A stretch of DNA of 64,000 nt from an uncultured Pelagibacteraceae bacterium (GCA_902528375.1 CABZSS010000001.1:62001-126000); one strand, 5' to 3'. Positions 1 to 12,428 are shown, counted from the stretch's first letter. Notes: a model not told the origin generated them from the sequence alone. Numbers and translations are program-made.

Positions 1-34
1 TGTTTGAATTTATAAAAACCAAAGATGGTATACA

Positions 35-691
35 TTATAATTTTCTACAAATTGAAAAGCCATCTCCGATTGGGATAATCATATTTTCAACTCGTTCATC
101 ATTATTAACATAATTATTAAAATCTCGAATTATTTCAGTTAAGTGTTCATTATTTTTTTTATCTACAACTTCGCCATGCCACAAAACATTATCAATAATT
201 ATAAAGCCATTCCTTTTTAGCAGGTTAAAAGATAATTCATAATATTTTTTGTAATTTTCTTTATCTGCATCTATAAAAATCAAATCAAACATTTTTTTTT
301 GTCTTATTAATTTATTAATTCCATTGGTAGCTTCATCAATAATTATATTAATTTGTTCTGAAACTTTTGCCTTTTCAAAGAAATTTTTCGCTACTAATGA
401 AGTATCTTTGTTTTTATCGATAGTGGTGATCTTAGAGTCGTTTTCTAGACCAATGCACATACTTAATGAGCTAAGACCAGTAAAAGTACCAATTTCTAAA
501 ATTTCTTTAGGTTTAAATAATTTTGTTACTAAATATAAAAAATGACATTGGTTAATTGAAATTTGTAATTTCTTTTTTTTTCCAAGAGTGTCATTATACT
601 TAATAATTTCATCTTGTACTGGATGTAATTTTAAAGAGTGATCATCAATATATTTTTCTATTTGCTTATTAATTGGTAGATTTGAACTCAT
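35..691 (-). CDS. SAM-dependent O-methyltransferase (caffeoyl-CoA O-methyltransferase-like family)
   Basis: ORF; EIGTFTGLSSLSMC SAM motif and LIFIDADKENYKKYYE motif typical of the family. Confidence 0.85.
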   Translation of the reverse strand: MSSNLPINKQIEKYIDDHSLKLHPVQDEIIKYNDTLGKKKKLQISINQCHFLYLVTKLFKPKEILEIGTFTGLSSLSMCIGLENDSKITTIDKNKDTSLVAKNFFEKAKVSEQINIIIDEATNGINKLIRQKKMFDLIFIDADKENYKKYYELSFNLLKRNGFIIIDNVLWHGEVVDKKNNEHLTEIIRDFNNYVNNDERVENMIIPIGDGFSICRKL

Positions 692-692
692 G

Positions 693-2156
693 CTAGTTCA
701 ATTTGTTCTTTAAAATATCATTTACTAACTTAGGATTAGCTTTGCCATCTGTCTTTTTCATAACTTGACCAACAAAAAAACCAAACAATTTATCTTTACC
801 GGATTTGAATAATTCAACATTTTTAGGGTTTTCTTTAATCACATCATCTACAATTTTTTCAATCTCTTTAGGATCGCTTTGTTGTTTCAAGCCTTTTTCA
901 TCAATTATGCTTTTTGGATCTTTGCTTTCATTTGCCATTATTTCAAAAACTGTTTTTGCAATTTTGCCAGAGATAGTTCCATCTTTAATCAAGTTAATTA
1001 AAGATGATAAATTTTTAGATGAGATAGGACTTTGTGATATTTCTAAATTTCTATCATTAAGTAATGCAAATAATTCGCCTGTTATCCAGTTTGTTGCTAA
1101 CTTGATATCTGAATTTTTAATTACATCTTCAAAATATTTTGATGTTTCAATATCAGATACCAATATATTTGCCTCGTACGGAGTTAATTTAAACTTATCT
1201 ACAAATCTTTTTTTCTTTTCATCGGGAAGTTCAGGTATTTCCTTTTTTATTTTTGATATGAAATCGTCAGTTAATTCAAGTGGTAACAAGTCAGGATCAG
1301 GAAAGTATCTATAATCGTGAGCATCTTCTTTTGATCTCATCGATCTAGTCTCATTTTTTTTAGTATCAAAAAGACGAGTTTCTTGATCAATAGAGCCTCC
1401 CTCTTTTAATATATCAGCTTGACGATTTGCTTCATATTCAATTGCCATTTGCATAAATTTTATAGAATTGACGTTTTTAATTTCACATCTTGTGCCTAAC
1501 TTTTTATCCCCTGTCTTTCTGATTGAAACATTCACATCAGCTCTTAAAGATCCTTCTTGCATATTTCCATCACAAGTTCCAAGATATCTCATAATTGATC
1601 TAAGTTTTTTGATGTATAAATTTACTTCCTCTGGAGATCTTAAGTCTGGTTTGCTTACTATTTCCATAAGGGCAACTCCAGACCTATTTAAGTCTACGAG
1701 AGTGTTTTGGGGATCAATGTCATGAATGCTTTTTCCTGCATCTTGCTCTAAATGCAGCCTTTCAATACCAACTTTTTTTTCTCCATCTGGTAAATCTAAT
1801 AAAATTGAACCTTCACCAACTATTGGATCTTTGTATTGAGAAATTTGATATCCTTGTGGTAAATCAGCATAAAAATAGTTTTTCCTATCAAAAATTGATT
1901 TTTTATTTATCGCTGCATTAAGACCTATGCCCGTTTTTACTGCTTGCTTTATACAAAATTCATTTATTACTGGTAGCATTCCAGGAAATGCAGCATCTAC
2001 CAAACTCACCTGGGTATTTGGTTCACCACCAAAGTTTGTAGGCGAGTCAGAAAATAGCTTCGATTTTGAAAGAACTTGAGCATGAACTTCTAAACCAATT
2101 ATAACTTCGTATTCTGAGTTACCTCTCTTTATTAAATATTCTTTATTTTTACTCAT
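693..2156 (-). CDS. gatB: Asp-tRNA(Asn)/Glu-tRNA(Gln) amidotransferase subunit B
   Basis: [36 protein letters not shown] motifs; adjacent to gatA and gatC. Confidence 0.97.
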   Translation of the reverse strand: MSKNKEYLIKRGNSEYEVIIGLEVHAQVLSKSKLFSDSPTNFGGEPNTQVSLVDAAFPGMLPVINEFCIKQAVKTGIGLNAAINKKSIFDRKNYFYADLPQGYQISQYKDPIVGEGSILLDLPDGEKKVGIERLHLEQDAGKSIHDIDPQNTLVDLNRSGVALMEIVSKPDLRSPEEVNLYIKKLRSIMRYLGTCDGNMQEGSLRADVNVSIRKTGDKKLGTRCEIKNVNSIKFMQMAIEYEANRQADILKEGGSIDQETRLFDTKKNETRSMRSKEDAHDYRYFPDPDLLPLELTDDFISKIKKEIPELPDEKKKRFVDKFKLTPYEANILVSDIETSKYFEDVIKNSDIKLATNWITGELFALLNDRNLEISQSPISSKNLSSLINLIKDGTISGKIAKTVFEIMANESKDPKSIIDEKGLKQQSDPKEIEKIVDDVIKENPKNVELFKSGKDKLFGFFVGQVMKKTDGKANPKLVNDILKNKLN

Positions 2157-3610
2157 TTAATCCACCAATCCTGCAAATTGTTTTTGAAGTTTAATTCTTT
2201 TTCCATTGAATATGAAATATTTAATAAATTCTGCTCTTCAAATGCTTTGCCTATTAGTTGTAAGCCTAAAGGGTAATTATTTTTATCTTTACCTGCTGGA
2301 ATAGATATAGCTGGCAGTCCTGACAAATTGACTGGCACTGTAAAGATATCATTTAGATACATTGATACAGGATCATCTGTTTTGTCACCAATCTTGAAAG
2401 CTGAACTAGGTGTGGAAGGAGTTAAAATTGCATCTACAGATTTATAAGCTTCATCAAAATCATTTTTGATTAATCTTCTAATTTTTTGTGCTTTTAAATA
2501 ATAGGCATCATAATAACCAGATGACAAAACATATGTTCCAATCATTATTCTTCTTTTTACTTCATCACCAAAACCTTCTGATCTTGTGTTTTCATACATG
2601 CTGATCAGATTTTCTCCCTGAGAACGATATCCGTACTTTACTCCATCATACCTAGCTAGGTTAGAAGATGCTTCAGCTGGTGCAACTATATAATAAGCAG
2701 GCAATGCGTACGTAGTATGCGGTAAAGATATATCAATAATTTTAGATCCTAATTTTTTTAATAAAGTAATTCCATCTTGCCATAAACTTTCAATCTCCTT
2801 AGGCATACCATCAACCCTATATTCTTTTGGAATACCAATTTTTTTTCCTTTAATATTAGAACTTAACGATTTAAAATAATCACCTCTCTTAAAATTCACC
2901 GAAGTTGAATCTTTAGTATCATACTTGCTTATTACATCTAACATTAATGCAGCATCTGATACATCATGGGTCATTGGTCCTGCTTGATCTAACGAAGAAG
3001 CAAATGCAACAATACCATATCGAGAACAACTGCCATATGTTGGTTTTAAACCCACTGTGCCAGTAAAAGACGCGGGTTGTCTTATTGAGCCACCAGTATC
3101 AGTTCCAATAGTTGCTGGTGTCAATTTAGCTGCAAGCGCTGAAGCTGATCCACCTGATGACCCACCTGGCACAACTTTTTTACCAACTGGACTTTCAACA
3201 TTTCCGAAGAAACTAGTTTCATTTGATGAACCCATTGCAAATTCATCACAATTGAGTTTTCCAAGTAAAATAGCCCCTTCATCCCATAAATGCTGGGTTA
3301 CAGTGGACTCGTAACTAGGAATAAAATTTGAAAGTATTTTACTTCCAGCTGTTGTCTTTAGATTATTGGTACAAAAAAGATCTTTAACTGCAAGAGGAAC
3401 TCCAGGGAGCTTGTAATCAAAATTTCCTTTTTCGTCAAATTTTTTGGCTTTTTCAATTGCATTTTCAAAATCGGTAGTGATGTATGTATTCAAATTTTTC
3501 GATTTTTCAGCTCTAGCAATATATGCTTTTGTAATTTCTTGAGAAGATAATTCTTTATTTTTAATTTTATCAATTAAAGCTGATAAAGTTAGATTTATTA
3601 TATCACTCAT
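2153..3610 (-). CDS. gatA: Asp-tRNA(Asn)/Glu-tRNA(Gln) amidotransferase subunit A
   Basis: ORF; amidase signature [32 protein letters not shown]. Confidence 0.97.
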   Translation of the reverse strand: MSDIINLTLSALIDKIKNKELSSQEITKAYIARAEKSKNLNTYITTDFENAIEKAKKFDEKGNFDYKLPGVPLAVKDLFCTNNLKTTAGSKILSNFIPSYESTVTQHLWDEGAILLGKLNCDEFAMGSSNETSFFGNVESPVGKKVVPGGSSGGSASALAAKLTPATIGTDTGGSIRQPASFTGTVGLKPTYGSCSRYGIVAFASSLDQAGPMTHDVSDAALMLDVISKYDTKDSTSVNFKRGDYFKSLSSNIKGKKIGIPKEYRVDGMPKEIESLWQDGITLLKKLGSKIIDISLPHTTYALPAYYIVAPAEASSNLARYDGVKYGYRSQGENLISMYENTRSEGFGDEVKRRIMIGTYVLSSGYYDAYYLKAQKIRRLIKNDFDEAYKSVDAILTPSTPSSAFKIGDKTDDPVSMYLNDIFTVPVNLSGLPAISIPAGKDKNNYPLGLQLIGKAFEEQNLLNISYSMEKELNFKNNLQDWWIK

Positions 3611-3894
3611 TCTACAACCTTTGGTACGACAAAAAAATCTTTATTTTCGTCTGGTGAATTTTTTAAGATTTGTTCTCTTATATTTTTTGTTTTGACCTCA
3701 TCACCTCTTAATTTTAACGATGTTTCTGCAATTGATGTCAGTGGGTCAACTTTTTTAGTATCAACTTTATTTAGCGCTTCGATAAATTCAAAAATAGAAT
3801 TTAGATCTTTTTCAAGTTCTTTTGCTTTTTTATCATCTATGGAAATTCTTGATAATTTTGCTATATGTTTAATTGTTTTAAGATCTATGCTCAT
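3607..3894 (-). CDS. gatC: Asp-tRNA(Asn)/Glu-tRNA(Gln) amidotransferase subunit C
   Basis: [14 protein letters not shown]-terminus, small size, position upstream of gatA. Confidence 0.93.
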   Translation of the reverse strand: MSIDLKTIKHIAKLSRISIDDKKAKELEKDLNSIFEFIEALNKVDTKKVDPLTSIAETSLKLRGDEVKTKNIREQILKNSPDENKDFFVVPKVVE

Positions 3895-3944
3895 ATGATA
3901 ATTAAATTTAAAGGAAAAATATCATTATATAAGAAAAAAACAAT

Positions 3945-4400
3945 ATGATCACTTTAAAGGAACTCAAGTCTAAAATTGATAAAAACGCAAGGTTAATTGG
4001 TTTAGATCTTGGAAAAAAGAGAATTGGTGTTTCAATCTGTGATCATAAACGAATTATAGCGACTCCTTTTAAAACTATAGAATATGTTGATCATGAAAAT
4101 TTTATCACTGAACTTTTAGAAATAATTGATCAAGAAAATATAAAGGCTATTGTTGTAGGTAATCCATTGAATATGGACGGAAGTAAAGGCCCCTCTTCTC
4201 AATCTGCTTTAGACAAAGCTAAGATGATAGAGAGTAAAACAAATACACCTGTGGCTTTATGGGATGAGAGATTATCAACTGTCGGTGCCTTTAAGATATC
4301 AAGTCAATTAGACATTAATGTATCTAAAAGAGTTCAAAAAATAGATCAAAATGCAGCAACGTTTATATTGCAGGGAGCGATTGAATTCTTAAATAATTAA
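3945..4400 (+). CDS. ruvX: Holliday junction resolvase-like / pre-16S rRNA nuclease YqgF
   Basis: [38 protein letters not shown] motifs. Confidence 0.93.
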   Translation: MITLKELKSKIDKNARLIGLDLGKKRIGVSICDHKRIIATPFKTIEYVDHENFITELLEIIDQENIKAIVVGNPLNMDGSKGPSSQSALDKAKMIESKTNTPVALWDERLSTVGAFKISSQLDINVSKRVQKIDQNAATFILQGAIEFLNN

Positions 4401-4402
4401 GC

Positions 4403-5383
4403 TTGCAATATCAATGCTTTAAAGCTATAGAGTTGGCTTTAATGGCTATAAACAATAACGCTATTAAAATTTCTCAAAAACACCTACTAGGTATCCAAGA
4501 TCTTTCTATTTCAGATGTAAAACTTATCTTAGATGAAGCAAAGAAATTTATTTCACTTAATAAAAGTAAAAACAAAAAGTCAGATATTCTTAGAGGAAAA
4601 ACTCAAATAAATCTTTTTTTTGAACCTTCAACGAGAACCCAAAGTTCTTTTGAACTAGCTGGAAAGAGACTTGGTGCAGATGTGATGTCAATGAATATAA
4701 CTAATTCTGCTATTAAAAAAGGTGAAACATTAATCGACACTGCAATGACACTAAATGCAATGCATCCTGATATAATTGTAGTAAGACATCAAGATAGTGG
4801 TGCGTCAAATCTTCTTTCACAGAAAGTAAATTGTTCAGTTTTAAATGCTGGTGATGGTAGACGTGAACATCCAACACAAGCTTTACTTGATGCGCTTACA
4901 ATAATCGAAAAAAAGAAAAAAATTGAAGGTCTGCGAATAGCTATTTGTGGAGACATTTTACACTCAAGAGTAGCTAGATCAAATATTTTTTTGTTAAACA
5001 TGTTGGGTGCTGAGGTGAATATAGTTGCCCCAACAAATCTCATGCCAAAAGATATTGAAAAATTTGGAGTTAAAACATTTTCAAATATGAAAGAAGGTGT
5101 GAAAGATTGTGATATAGTTATGATGTTAAGGTTACAAAACGAGAGGATGAGTAGTTCATTTTTGTCATCAAATAGAGAGTATTATGAGTATTATGGCTTA
5201 ACTCCTGACAAACTAGAAAAAGCAAAGAAAGATGCAATAATTATGCATCCTGGACCAATGAATAGAGGTATTGAAATTGATACCAAACTTGCTGACGATA
5301 TAAATAAAAGCGTAATCAAAGAACAGGTTGAGTTAGGTGTTGCGGTAAGAATGGCTTGTTTAAAAATTTTTTGTGAAAAATGA
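4403..5383 (+). CDS. pyrB: Aspartate carbamoyltransferase catalytic subunit (true start possibly 4442)
   Basis: [26 protein letters not shown] and [12 protein letters not shown] motifs. Confidence 0.95.
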   Translation: MQYQCFKAIELALMAINNNAIKISQKHLLGIQDLSISDVKLILDEAKKFISLNKSKNKKSDILRGKTQINLFFEPSTRTQSSFELAGKRLGADVMSMNITNSAIKKGETLIDTAMTLNAMHPDIIVVRHQDSGASNLLSQKVNCSVLNAGDGRREHPTQALLDALTIIEKKKKIEGLRIAICGDILHSRVARSNIFLLNMLGAEVNIVAPTNLMPKDIEKFGVKTFSNMKEGVKDCDIVMMLRLQNERMSSSFLSSNREYYEYYGLTPDKLEKAKKDAIIMHPGPMNRGIEIDTKLADDINKSVIKEQVELGVAVRMACLKIFCEK

Positions 5384-6666
5384 AAAAACAATATTTTTTA
5401 AATGCAAACATAGTTGATCCAGCTAATTCTGTGGAGGAATTAGGTGGTTTAATTATTAATGAGAATGGAAAAATTGAGGCAATAGGAAAAAAAGTAAATA
5501 AAAATAATATTCCCTCACGTGAAAAATTCATAGATCTCAAAGAAAAATATATATTTCCTGGTTTAATCGATATGAGAGTTTTTGTTGGGGAGCCGGGCTT
5601 TGAGTATAAAGAGAATTTTAAAACATTAAGTAATGCCGCATTAGCAGGTGGGGTTACATCTGTTGTGACAATGCCAAATACTTCACCTGTTATTGATAAC
5701 GTTTCCATGGTTGATTTTTTAAAAAGGAGAGGACGAGATAAATCAAAAATAAATATATATCCAACTGCCACCTTAACTAAAAATCTCGAAGGTAACAATA
5801 TGAATGAGTTCGGCCTTTTACAAAAAAAAGGAATAATTGGTTTCACAGATGGAATAAAAACAATTCAAAATACAAGAGTAATGTCTAGAATAATGAAATC
5901 TGCTTATGATTTGAACTCATTAATCATACAACATGCTGAAGATTTCGAATTAGCAAAAAACGGCCAGGTTAATGACGGGATTATCGCAACTAAATTGGGT
6001 CTACATGGTATACCAGATTATGCAGAGAAAATAATTGTAGAAAGAGACTTAAGTTTACTTCAGGATTATAATTGCAGATATCATATTTCACAAATATCTT
6101 CAGCAAAATCTTTGGAAGTAATCAAACGTGGCAAAGATAACTTAAACTTTACAACTGGAGTTTCTATTAACAATTTATCACTTAACGAAAATGATATTGG
6201 AGATTTTAGAACTTTTTTAAAACTTTCTCCACCACTTCGAACAGAGGATGATAGACTTTCATTAATAAAAGGTATTAATCAAGATTTAATTGAAGTCATA
6301 GTTTCAGATCACAAACCTGAAGACGAAGAATCAAAAAGATTAACGTTCTCACAAGCCGCAACTGGAGCATCGGGTATAGAAACTTTATTATCACTAGCTT
6401 TAGAGTTATTTCACAATGAGTCTTTAAAACTATCTAAAATAATTCAGTGTTTAACAAGTAATCCTGCAAAAATATTAAAGATAGATAAGGGAAGTTTATC
6501 TATAGGAAGTGATGCTGACTTTTGTATAGTTGATTTATTTAAACCATGGATAGTAAAAAAAGAAAATATGATAAGTAAATCTAAAAATACATGCATAGAA
6601 GATAAAAAACTTCAAGGTAAAGTGCTTAATACATATATTAAAGGTGTAGAACTATATAAATGTTAA
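5380..6666 (+). CDS. pyrC: Dihydroorotase (type I-like)
   Basis: ORF; amidohydrolase fold motifs, [21 protein letters not shown]; follows pyrB. Confidence 0.88.
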   Translation: MKKQYFLNANIVDPANSVEELGGLIINENGKIEAIGKKVNKNNIPSREKFIDLKEKYIFPGLIDMRVFVGEPGFEYKENFKTLSNAALAGGVTSVVTMPNTSPVIDNVSMVDFLKRRGRDKSKINIYPTATLTKNLEGNNMNEFGLLQKKGIIGFTDGIKTIQNTRVMSRIMKSAYDLNSLIIQHAEDFELAKNGQVNDGIIATKLGLHGIPDYAEKIIVERDLSLLQDYNCRYHISQISSAKSLEVIKRGKDNLNFTTGVSINNLSLNENDIGDFRTFLKLSPPLRTEDDRLSLIKGINQDLIEVIVSDHKPEDEESKRLTFSQAATGASGIETLLSLALELFHNESLKLSKIIQCLTSNPAKILKIDKGSLSIGSDADFCIVDLFKPWIVKKENMISKSKNTCIEDKKLQGKVLNTYIKGVELYKC

Positions 6667-7247
6667 ATTTTGAGTTATTTTTAATTATACTAGTAAGTTA
6701 TTTATTTGGATCCATACCCTTTGGGTTACTTTTAACTAAAATTTTTTTAAAAAAAGATATCCGTGAAATAGGATCTGGTAATATTGGTGCAACAAATGTA
6801 TTAAGATCTGGTAACAAAATTTTAGGTTACTCAACTTTGGTTCTCGATATATTAAAAGCTGTTCTTCCAATTTTATATATAAAATTTTTCATGAATGATT
6901 ATTTGTATATATCTGCATTGTCAATTTTTATAGGACACGTCTTCCCTATTTGGTTAAAATTTAAAGGTGGTAAAGGTGTTGCATCTTATCTTGGAATTCT
7001 TTGTTGTTTGGATATTTTTACTGCTTTAATTTTTGGAGTCGTCTGGATTTCTATTTTTATACTCTTTAAATTTTCATCATTAAGTTCTCTACTTGCAAGT
7101 TTAACGATTCCAATTTTTCAGTTTTTTTATAATTCTAATTCTGACTATTATTTTTACTTTATGATGTTCATTTTGATTTTTTTCACACATAGAGAAAATA
7201 TAAAACGCTTGAGAAATAATACAGAATCTAAATCAAAAATTTATTAA
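6660..7247 (+). CDS. plsY: Glycerol-3-phosphate acyltransferase PlsY
   Basis: ORF; YLFGSIPFGLLL, REIGSGNIGATNVLR, GHVFPIWLKFKGGKGVA motifs. Confidence 0.95.
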   Translation: MLNFELFLIILVSYLFGSIPFGLLLTKIFLKKDIREIGSGNIGATNVLRSGNKILGYSTLVLDILKAVLPILYIKFFMNDYLYISALSIFIGHVFPIWLKFKGGKGVASYLGILCCLDIFTALIFGVVWISIFILFKFSSLSSLLASLTIPIFQFFYNSNSDYYFYFMMFILIFFTHRENIKRLRNNTESKSKIY

Positions 7248-7283
7248 TTTGACTATCAATCTTATTTATGATTTTTTGTTTAC

Positions 7284-9845
7284 ATGAATCTAGTAATTGT
7301 TGAAAGTCCCGCTAAAGCAAAAACAATAAATAAATATCTAGGAAATGATTATACAGTCCTTGCTAGTTATGGACATATTAGAGATCTTCCATCTAAGAAT
7401 GGCTCAGTAGATCCTGAAAATGAATTTAAGATGATTTGGGAAATTGATAGTTTTTCTAAAAAATATTTAAAAGAAATTTCTGATGTAGCAAAAGACTCTA
7501 AAAAAATAATACTTGCTACAGACCCTGACAGAGAAGGTGAAGCAATTGCATGGCATGTTAAAGAATTTTTAAATGAAAAAAAACTACTCAAGGACAAAAA
7601 AATTGAGAGAGTTGTTTTTAATGAAATAACTAAAAAGGCAGTCACAAATGGAATAGAAAATCCAAGAGAAATCGAATCTGATCTTGTAAATGCTTACATG
7701 GCAAGACGTGCCTTAGATTATTTAGTAGGTTTTAATATTTCTCCCATACTTTGGACTAAACTGCCGGGGTCTAAATCAGCAGGAAGAGTACAATCTGTTG
7801 CTCTGAGACTTTTAACCGAAAGAGAACATGAAATCGAAATTTTTAAGCCTGAGGAATTTTGGTCTTTAAAAGTAAATTTTAAAACAAGTGATGGAAATTT
7901 AATAACATCAAATATTTTTCAAATTGAAAATAAAAAAATTGAAAAGTTTAGTTTCAAAAATAAAAACGAAATTAATCAAGCAATAGAAAAAATAAAAAAC
8001 GATAAATATAAAATTACAGATATTACATCAAAAATATATTCTAGAAATCCTTCTGGACCTTTTACAACCTCAACATTACAGCAGTCAGCTTCAAGTAAGC
8101 TTGGTTTTGGTGCCTCAAGAACAATGCAAATTGCTCAAAGGCTGTATCAAGGTATTGAAATTGAAGGTGAAACTAAAGGATTAATCACTTACATGCGAAC
8201 AGATGGTACCAATATATCTAAAGAAGCTTTGCCAGTTTTTAGAAACTTCATAAGTGATAACTTTGGTAATGAATATTTACCTGATCAACCAATTAATTAC
8301 TCGGGTAAAAAGGCAAAAAATGCGCAAGAGGCTCATGAGGCTATAAGACCAACAGAAATAAGTAATACCCCTGAAAAAATGAAAAAATATTTAAGTTCAG
8401 ATCAAAATAAATTATATAACTTGATTTGGTCAAGAGCTCTATCTTCACAAATGACACCAGCAAAATTTGATAGAAAAACAATTATTATTGAATCAAATAA
8501 CAATGAACATATCTTTAAGTCATCGGGTTCAACGATAGTGTTTGATGGTTTTATGAAGGTAATTAATTTAGATGATGACAACAACGATGAAAATATTTTA
8601 CCCAAAGTAGAAAAAGGAGAAGTGAATATATCTGATTTTATAGATGAACAACACTTTACTCAACCACCCCCAAGATATTCTGAGGCTAGTTTAGTTAAAA
8701 AATTAGAGGAATTAGGTATCGGTCGACCCTCTACATACGCAAGCATTATTTCGGTAATATCTAATAGAGGTTATGCAGACGTTGTTAATAAAAGATTTTT
8801 CCCAACCGACAGAGGAAAACTTTTATCTGCATTTCTTGAAAAACTTTTTACAAAATATGTTGATTATGACTTTACTGCAAAATTAGAAGATCAATTAGAT
8901 GACATAACTTCAGGAAAAGAAAATTGGCTAAGTGTACTAGATCAATTCTGGAAAGATTTTAATAAAAATGTCTCGTCTGTGAAAGAAATAAGAACTAGAG
9001 AAGTTCTGGATATGCTTAATGAAAGCTTGGGTAATTTAATATTTTATACAAATAATGATGGTAAAATCGACAGATCTTGCAAGTTATGCTCTAATGGTAC
9101 ATTAAGTTTGAAAAATAGCTTTAGAGGAGGTGCGTTTATTGGGTGTTCTAACTATCCAGAATGTAAGTTTACAAGGCCACTTTCAAAAATTAAAGCATCT
9201 CAACAAATAAATTTAGCAGAACCTAAATTAATTGGTAAAAACGATAATGATAAAGAAATTTATTTAAAAAACGGAAGATTTGGTCCTTATTTACAATACG
9301 AATTATTAGAGGATGAAATAGTAAAAACAAAAAAAAGAAAAACAAAAAAAGAGGAAAATAATTTAAAAAATGTATCAATTCCTAAAGGGTTAGATATAGA
9401 AAATATAGATTTAGAAAAAGCAAAATATCTATGCTCTCTACCTAAAATTTTAGGCACGCATCCAGATATTGGCAAAGAAATTACAGTGAACGTTGGTAGA
9501 TTTGGACCATACTTAAAGTGTGAAAATAAATCCGCAAGAATTGAAAGTATAGATGAATTATTTTCAATTGGTTTAAACAGAGCCATAACTTTAATATCTG
9601 AGGCAAAACCTGGAAGAATTTCTTCATCAATGATTAAAGATTTAGGTGAACATCCTGAAGATAAAAAACCTGTTAGAGTTATGAAAGGTCAATATGGGCC
9701 TTACATAAAGTATAAATCTCTCAATGCAACTATTCCTGAAGAAAAGGATCCAACAGAATTGACAATGGAAGAAGCTTTAATATTGATTGAGAAGCGGAAA
9801 GAATACGATAAAACTAAAAAATCAAAAAAAAGGAAATCAAAATGA
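7284..9845 (+). CDS. topA: DNA topoisomerase I
   Basis: ORF; MNLVIVESPAKAKTINKYLG, ITYMRTDGT active site, C-terminal zinc-finger-like CKLC...CSNYPEC. Confidence 0.97.
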   Translation: MNLVIVESPAKAKTINKYLGNDYTVLASYGHIRDLPSKNGSVDPENEFKMIWEIDSFSKKYLKEISDVAKDSKKIILATDPDREGEAIAWHVKEFLNEKKLLKDKKIERVVFNEITKKAVTNGIENPREIESDLVNAYMARRALDYLVGFNISPILWTKLPGSKSAGRVQSVALRLLTEREHEIEIFKPEEFWSLKVNFKTSDGNLITSNIFQIENKKIEKFSFKNKNEINQAIEKIKNDKYKITDITSKIYSRNPSGPFTTSTLQQSASSKLGFGASRTMQIAQRLYQGIEIEGETKGLITYMRTDGTNISKEALPVFRNFISDNFGNEYLPDQPINYSGKKAKNAQEAHEAIRPTEISNTPEKMKKYLSSDQNKLYNLIWSRALSSQMTPAKFDRKTIIIESNNNEHIFKSSGSTIVFDGFMKVINLDDDNNDENILPKVEKGEVNISDFIDEQHFTQPPPRYSEASLVKKLEELGIGRPSTYASIISVISNRGYADVVNKRFFPTDRGKLLSAFLEKLFTKYVDYDFTAKLEDQLDDITSGKENWLSVLDQFWKDFNKNVSSVKEIRTREVLDMLNESLGNLIFYTNNDGKIDRSCKLCSNGTLSLKNSFRGGAFIGCSNYPECKFTRPLSKIKASQQINLAEPKLIGKNDNDKEIYLKNGRFGPYLQYELLEDEIVKTKKRKTKKEENNLKNVSIPKGLDIENIDLEKAKYLCSLPKILGTHPDIGKEITVNVGRFGPYLKCENKSARIESIDELFSIGLNRAITLISEAKPGRISSSMIKDLGEHPEDKKPVRVMKGQYGPYIKYKSLNATIPEEKDPTELTMEEALILIEKRKEYDKTKKSKKRKSK

Positions 9846-10303
9846 GTTATGAAGAAAAAATAAAAAAATTAAAAATAAATCTTCCTGAGGCAAAAGCACC
9901 TGTTGGAAATTATGTTGCAACAAAAGTTTCAGGAAAAATGTTATTTGTTTCTGGACAAATTTCTATTGATGAAACTGGTCAGTTAATAAAAGGGAAAATT
10001 GGAAAAGATTTAGATACAGAGGCTGGTTATAATGCTGCCAAAAGATGCGCGTTAAGTATTATTGCACAAGTAAAAAAAGCTTGTGATAATGATTTATCAA
10101 AAGTCAAATCGTGTGTAAAATTAACAGGATTTGTTAATTCAACAGATAAATTTATAGATCAACCTAAAGTATTAAATGGTGCATCAGATCTAATAGCTTC
10201 GGTTTTTGGAGATGCCGGGATACATACTAGGGCTGCTGTAAGCACAAATAGTTTACCGTTAGGTGTTTCGGTAGAGGTAGATGCAATATTTGAGTTAAAA
10301 TAA
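9842..10303 (+). CDS. RidA/YjgF/endoribonuclease L-PSP family protein
   Basis: ORF; LFVSGQISID, AAKRCALSIIAQVK, TRAAVSTNSLPLGVSVEVDAIFEL. Confidence 0.88.
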   Translation: MSYEEKIKKLKINLPEAKAPVGNYVATKVSGKMLFVSGQISIDETGQLIKGKIGKDLDTEAGYNAAKRCALSIIAQVKKACDNDLSKVKSCVKLTGFVNSTDKFIDQPKVLNGASDLIASVFGDAGIHTRAAVSTNSLPLGVSVEVDAIFELK

Positions 10304-10306
10304 ATT

Positions 10307-11605
10307 TTATTTTCCTACACTATAATACTTAAAACCTTGTTGCTTAATTTTTGAAGAAGAATACAAATTTCGCATATCAAAAATAATAAACTTTTTGCCT
10401 TTAATTAAGTTTTTAAAATTTATTGATTTAAAGTCATTCCATTCTGTGTGTAGAATAACAAGATCTGAATTTTGGACAGCATCTTTAATTGATGTTTTAT
10501 TAGTAACATTTTTTAGTTTTGAAAATTCATTTTTATAACCTGTTGGATCAAAATATTTTATTATAGCTCCTTTTTTTGATAACCATGGTATCATTTTAAG
10601 ACTTGATGAATCTCTCATATCATCGGTATTTGCTTTAAATGTTACACCTAAAAAAGTTATCTTTTTATTCTTTATTTTTTTATTTAATATTCGATAAATT
10701 CGATCTAATAAAATTTTAGATCTATTTTCATTCGATTTAATTACGGATTTTACCACTGATAAGTTAGTTTTAAATTTGTCAGCAGTTGAAATGATTGCTT
10801 TTGTATCTTTTGGAAAACAAGACCCGCCGTAGGCAGGGCCAGCTCTAAGAAATCTGCTACCTATTCTATTATCTAAACCCATTCCGATCGATATATCTTC
10901 CACATTAATGCCGGTTTTTTCACACAAATTTGCTATTTCATTAATAAAAGTTATTTTGGTGGCTAAGAAAGCGTTAGAGGCGTATTTGATTAATTCTGCT
11001 GCTCTTCTAGATGTTTGTAAATATGAAGCTCCTTTAGAAATAAGTGGGCTATAAAGATTTTTCATAATTTTACCAGCTTTTTTGTCATTCGTTCCAATTA
11101 CCACTCTATCAGGATAAGAAAAATCTCTTATCGCCTCACCTTCTCTCAAAAATTCTGGATTAGAGATTACTGAAAACTTTTTTTTACTATTTTTTCTGGA
11201 TAAAATTTTTTCAATTTCATCACCTGTGGTTACGGGAACTGTTGATTTTGTTATAATAATTTTAAATTTATTAATAGAGGAACTTATCTCCTTAGTTACA
11301 TTGTAGATTTGACTCAAATCTGCTGAACTTCCTCCTTTTATGGTAGGTGTTCCAACACAAATAAAAATTATGTCCGATTCTTTAATAGATTTTTTTAGAT
11401 CTGTTGAAAAATTTAATCTTTTATTTCTAAAATTTTTAATTACTAACTCTGAAAGTCCAGGCTCATAAATTGGAACTTTTCCTTTTTTAAGGGAACTAAT
11501 TTTATTTAAATCTTTATCTACACAAATCACTTCGTTGCCTAAATCTGCAAAACATACACCACTAACTAATCCTACATAGCCAGTTCCTATCATGCATAAT
11601 TTCAT
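10307..11605 (-). CDS. ugd: UDP-glucose 6-dehydrogenase
   Basis: ORF; MKLCMIGTGYVGLVSGVCFADLG, GPAYGGSCFPKDTKA motif. Confidence 0.95.
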   Translation of the reverse strand: MKLCMIGTGYVGLVSGVCFADLGNEVICVDKDLNKISSLKKGKVPIYEPGLSELVIKNFRNKRLNFSTDLKKSIKESDIIFICVGTPTIKGGSSADLSQIYNVTKEISSSINKFKIIITKSTVPVTTGDEIEKILSRKNSKKKFSVISNPEFLREGEAIRDFSYPDRVVIGTNDKKAGKIMKNLYSPLISKGASYLQTSRRAAELIKYASNAFLATKITFINEIANLCEKTGINVEDISIGMGLDNRIGSRFLRAGPAYGGSCFPKDTKAIISTADKFKTNLSVVKSVIKSNENRSKILLDRIYRILNKKIKNKKITFLGVTFKANTDDMRDSSSLKMIPWLSKKGAIIKYFDPTGYKNEFSKLKNVTNKTSIKDAVQNSDLVILHTEWNDFKSINFKNLIKGKKFIIFDMRNLYSSSKIKQQGFKYYSVGK

Positions 11606-12417
11606 GATTTAGCCATCTCCAAAGTTGATTTAATATAACCATTCATACTTCCGCAATCTAAGTATTTACCTGAAAAATTATGAGCGATGAACTGACTGTT
11701 TTCATTAATTAAAGATTGAATTGCATCGGTAATATGAATTTCACCACCTTTACCTGGTTTTTGTTTAGATAATTTTGAAAATATTTTTTTAGACAAAATA
11801 TACCTTCCTATTACCGCTTTGTTTGAAGGAGCGCTAGCAATAGATGGTTTTTCAATTACATCCTTGATTAAATAATTACTCCTATCTAATTTTTTGCTTA
11901 ATTTAAATATACCCCATCTTGAAACTGTTTTTTTATTCACATTCATGCTTGCCATAACAGAAGATTTGTAACGATTGTGAATTCTAATCATAGATTTTGA
12001 ACAATTCTTTTTTATTATTAGGTCATCAGGCAGAAGCATTAAGAAAAACTTATCTTTAATATATTTCTTTGTCTTCAAAACCGCATCGCCAGTACCACGG
12101 GGTTTATTTTGATATACAAATTTAATCATTTTTTTATATTTCAAGATTTGTTTATATTCTTTAATAATTCTTGGGTCTTTTTTTTTGTTAATAATTTTTT
12201 TATAAAAACTGTCATTATAAAAATAATTTTTTATCATTTGTTTTTTTTTAGAAATAATAAAGACAACTTCTTTGATTCCTGCTTCAATACATTCATCCAA
12301 AATATATTGTATGCCAGGTTTCCCATTGATAGGTAGTAACTCTTTTGCAAAAACGCTAGTTAAGGGCAAAAGTCTTGTACCTAAACCGGCCAAAGGTATT
12401 ATTGCTTGTTTAATCAT
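11602..12417 (-). CDS. galU: UTP-glucose-1-phosphate uridylyltransferase
   Basis: ORF; IIPLAGLGTRLLPLTSVFAKELLPI, PRGTGDAVL motifs. Confidence 0.95.
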   Translation of the reverse strand: MIKQAIIPLAGLGTRLLPLTSVFAKELLPINGKPGIQYILDECIEAGIKEVVFIISKKKQMIKNYFYNDSFYKKIINKKKDPRIIKEYKQILKYKKMIKFVYQNKPRGTGDAVLKTKKYIKDKFFLMLLPDDLIIKKNCSKSMIRIHNRYKSSVMASMNVNKKTVSRWGIFKLSKKLDRSNYLIKDVIEKPSIASAPSNKAVIGRYILSKKIFSKLSKQKPGKGGEIHITDAIQSLINENSQFIAHNFSGKYLDCGSMNGYIKSTLEMAKS

Positions 12418-12428
12418 AAAATCTTATA

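Noticed and set aside
1-110. Open plus-strand reading frame at the left edge (FEFIKTKDGIHYNFLQIEK...)
   Set aside because: Mostly antisense to the O-methyltransferase gene and truncated by the window; cannot be supported.
805-1314. Plus-strand 169-aa ORF inside gatB
   Set aside because: Antisense shadow of a verified gene; low-complexity S/F/L composition.
5316-5846. Minus-strand 176-aa ORF over the pyrB/pyrC junction
   Set aside because: Antisense to two well-supported genes; no family motifs.
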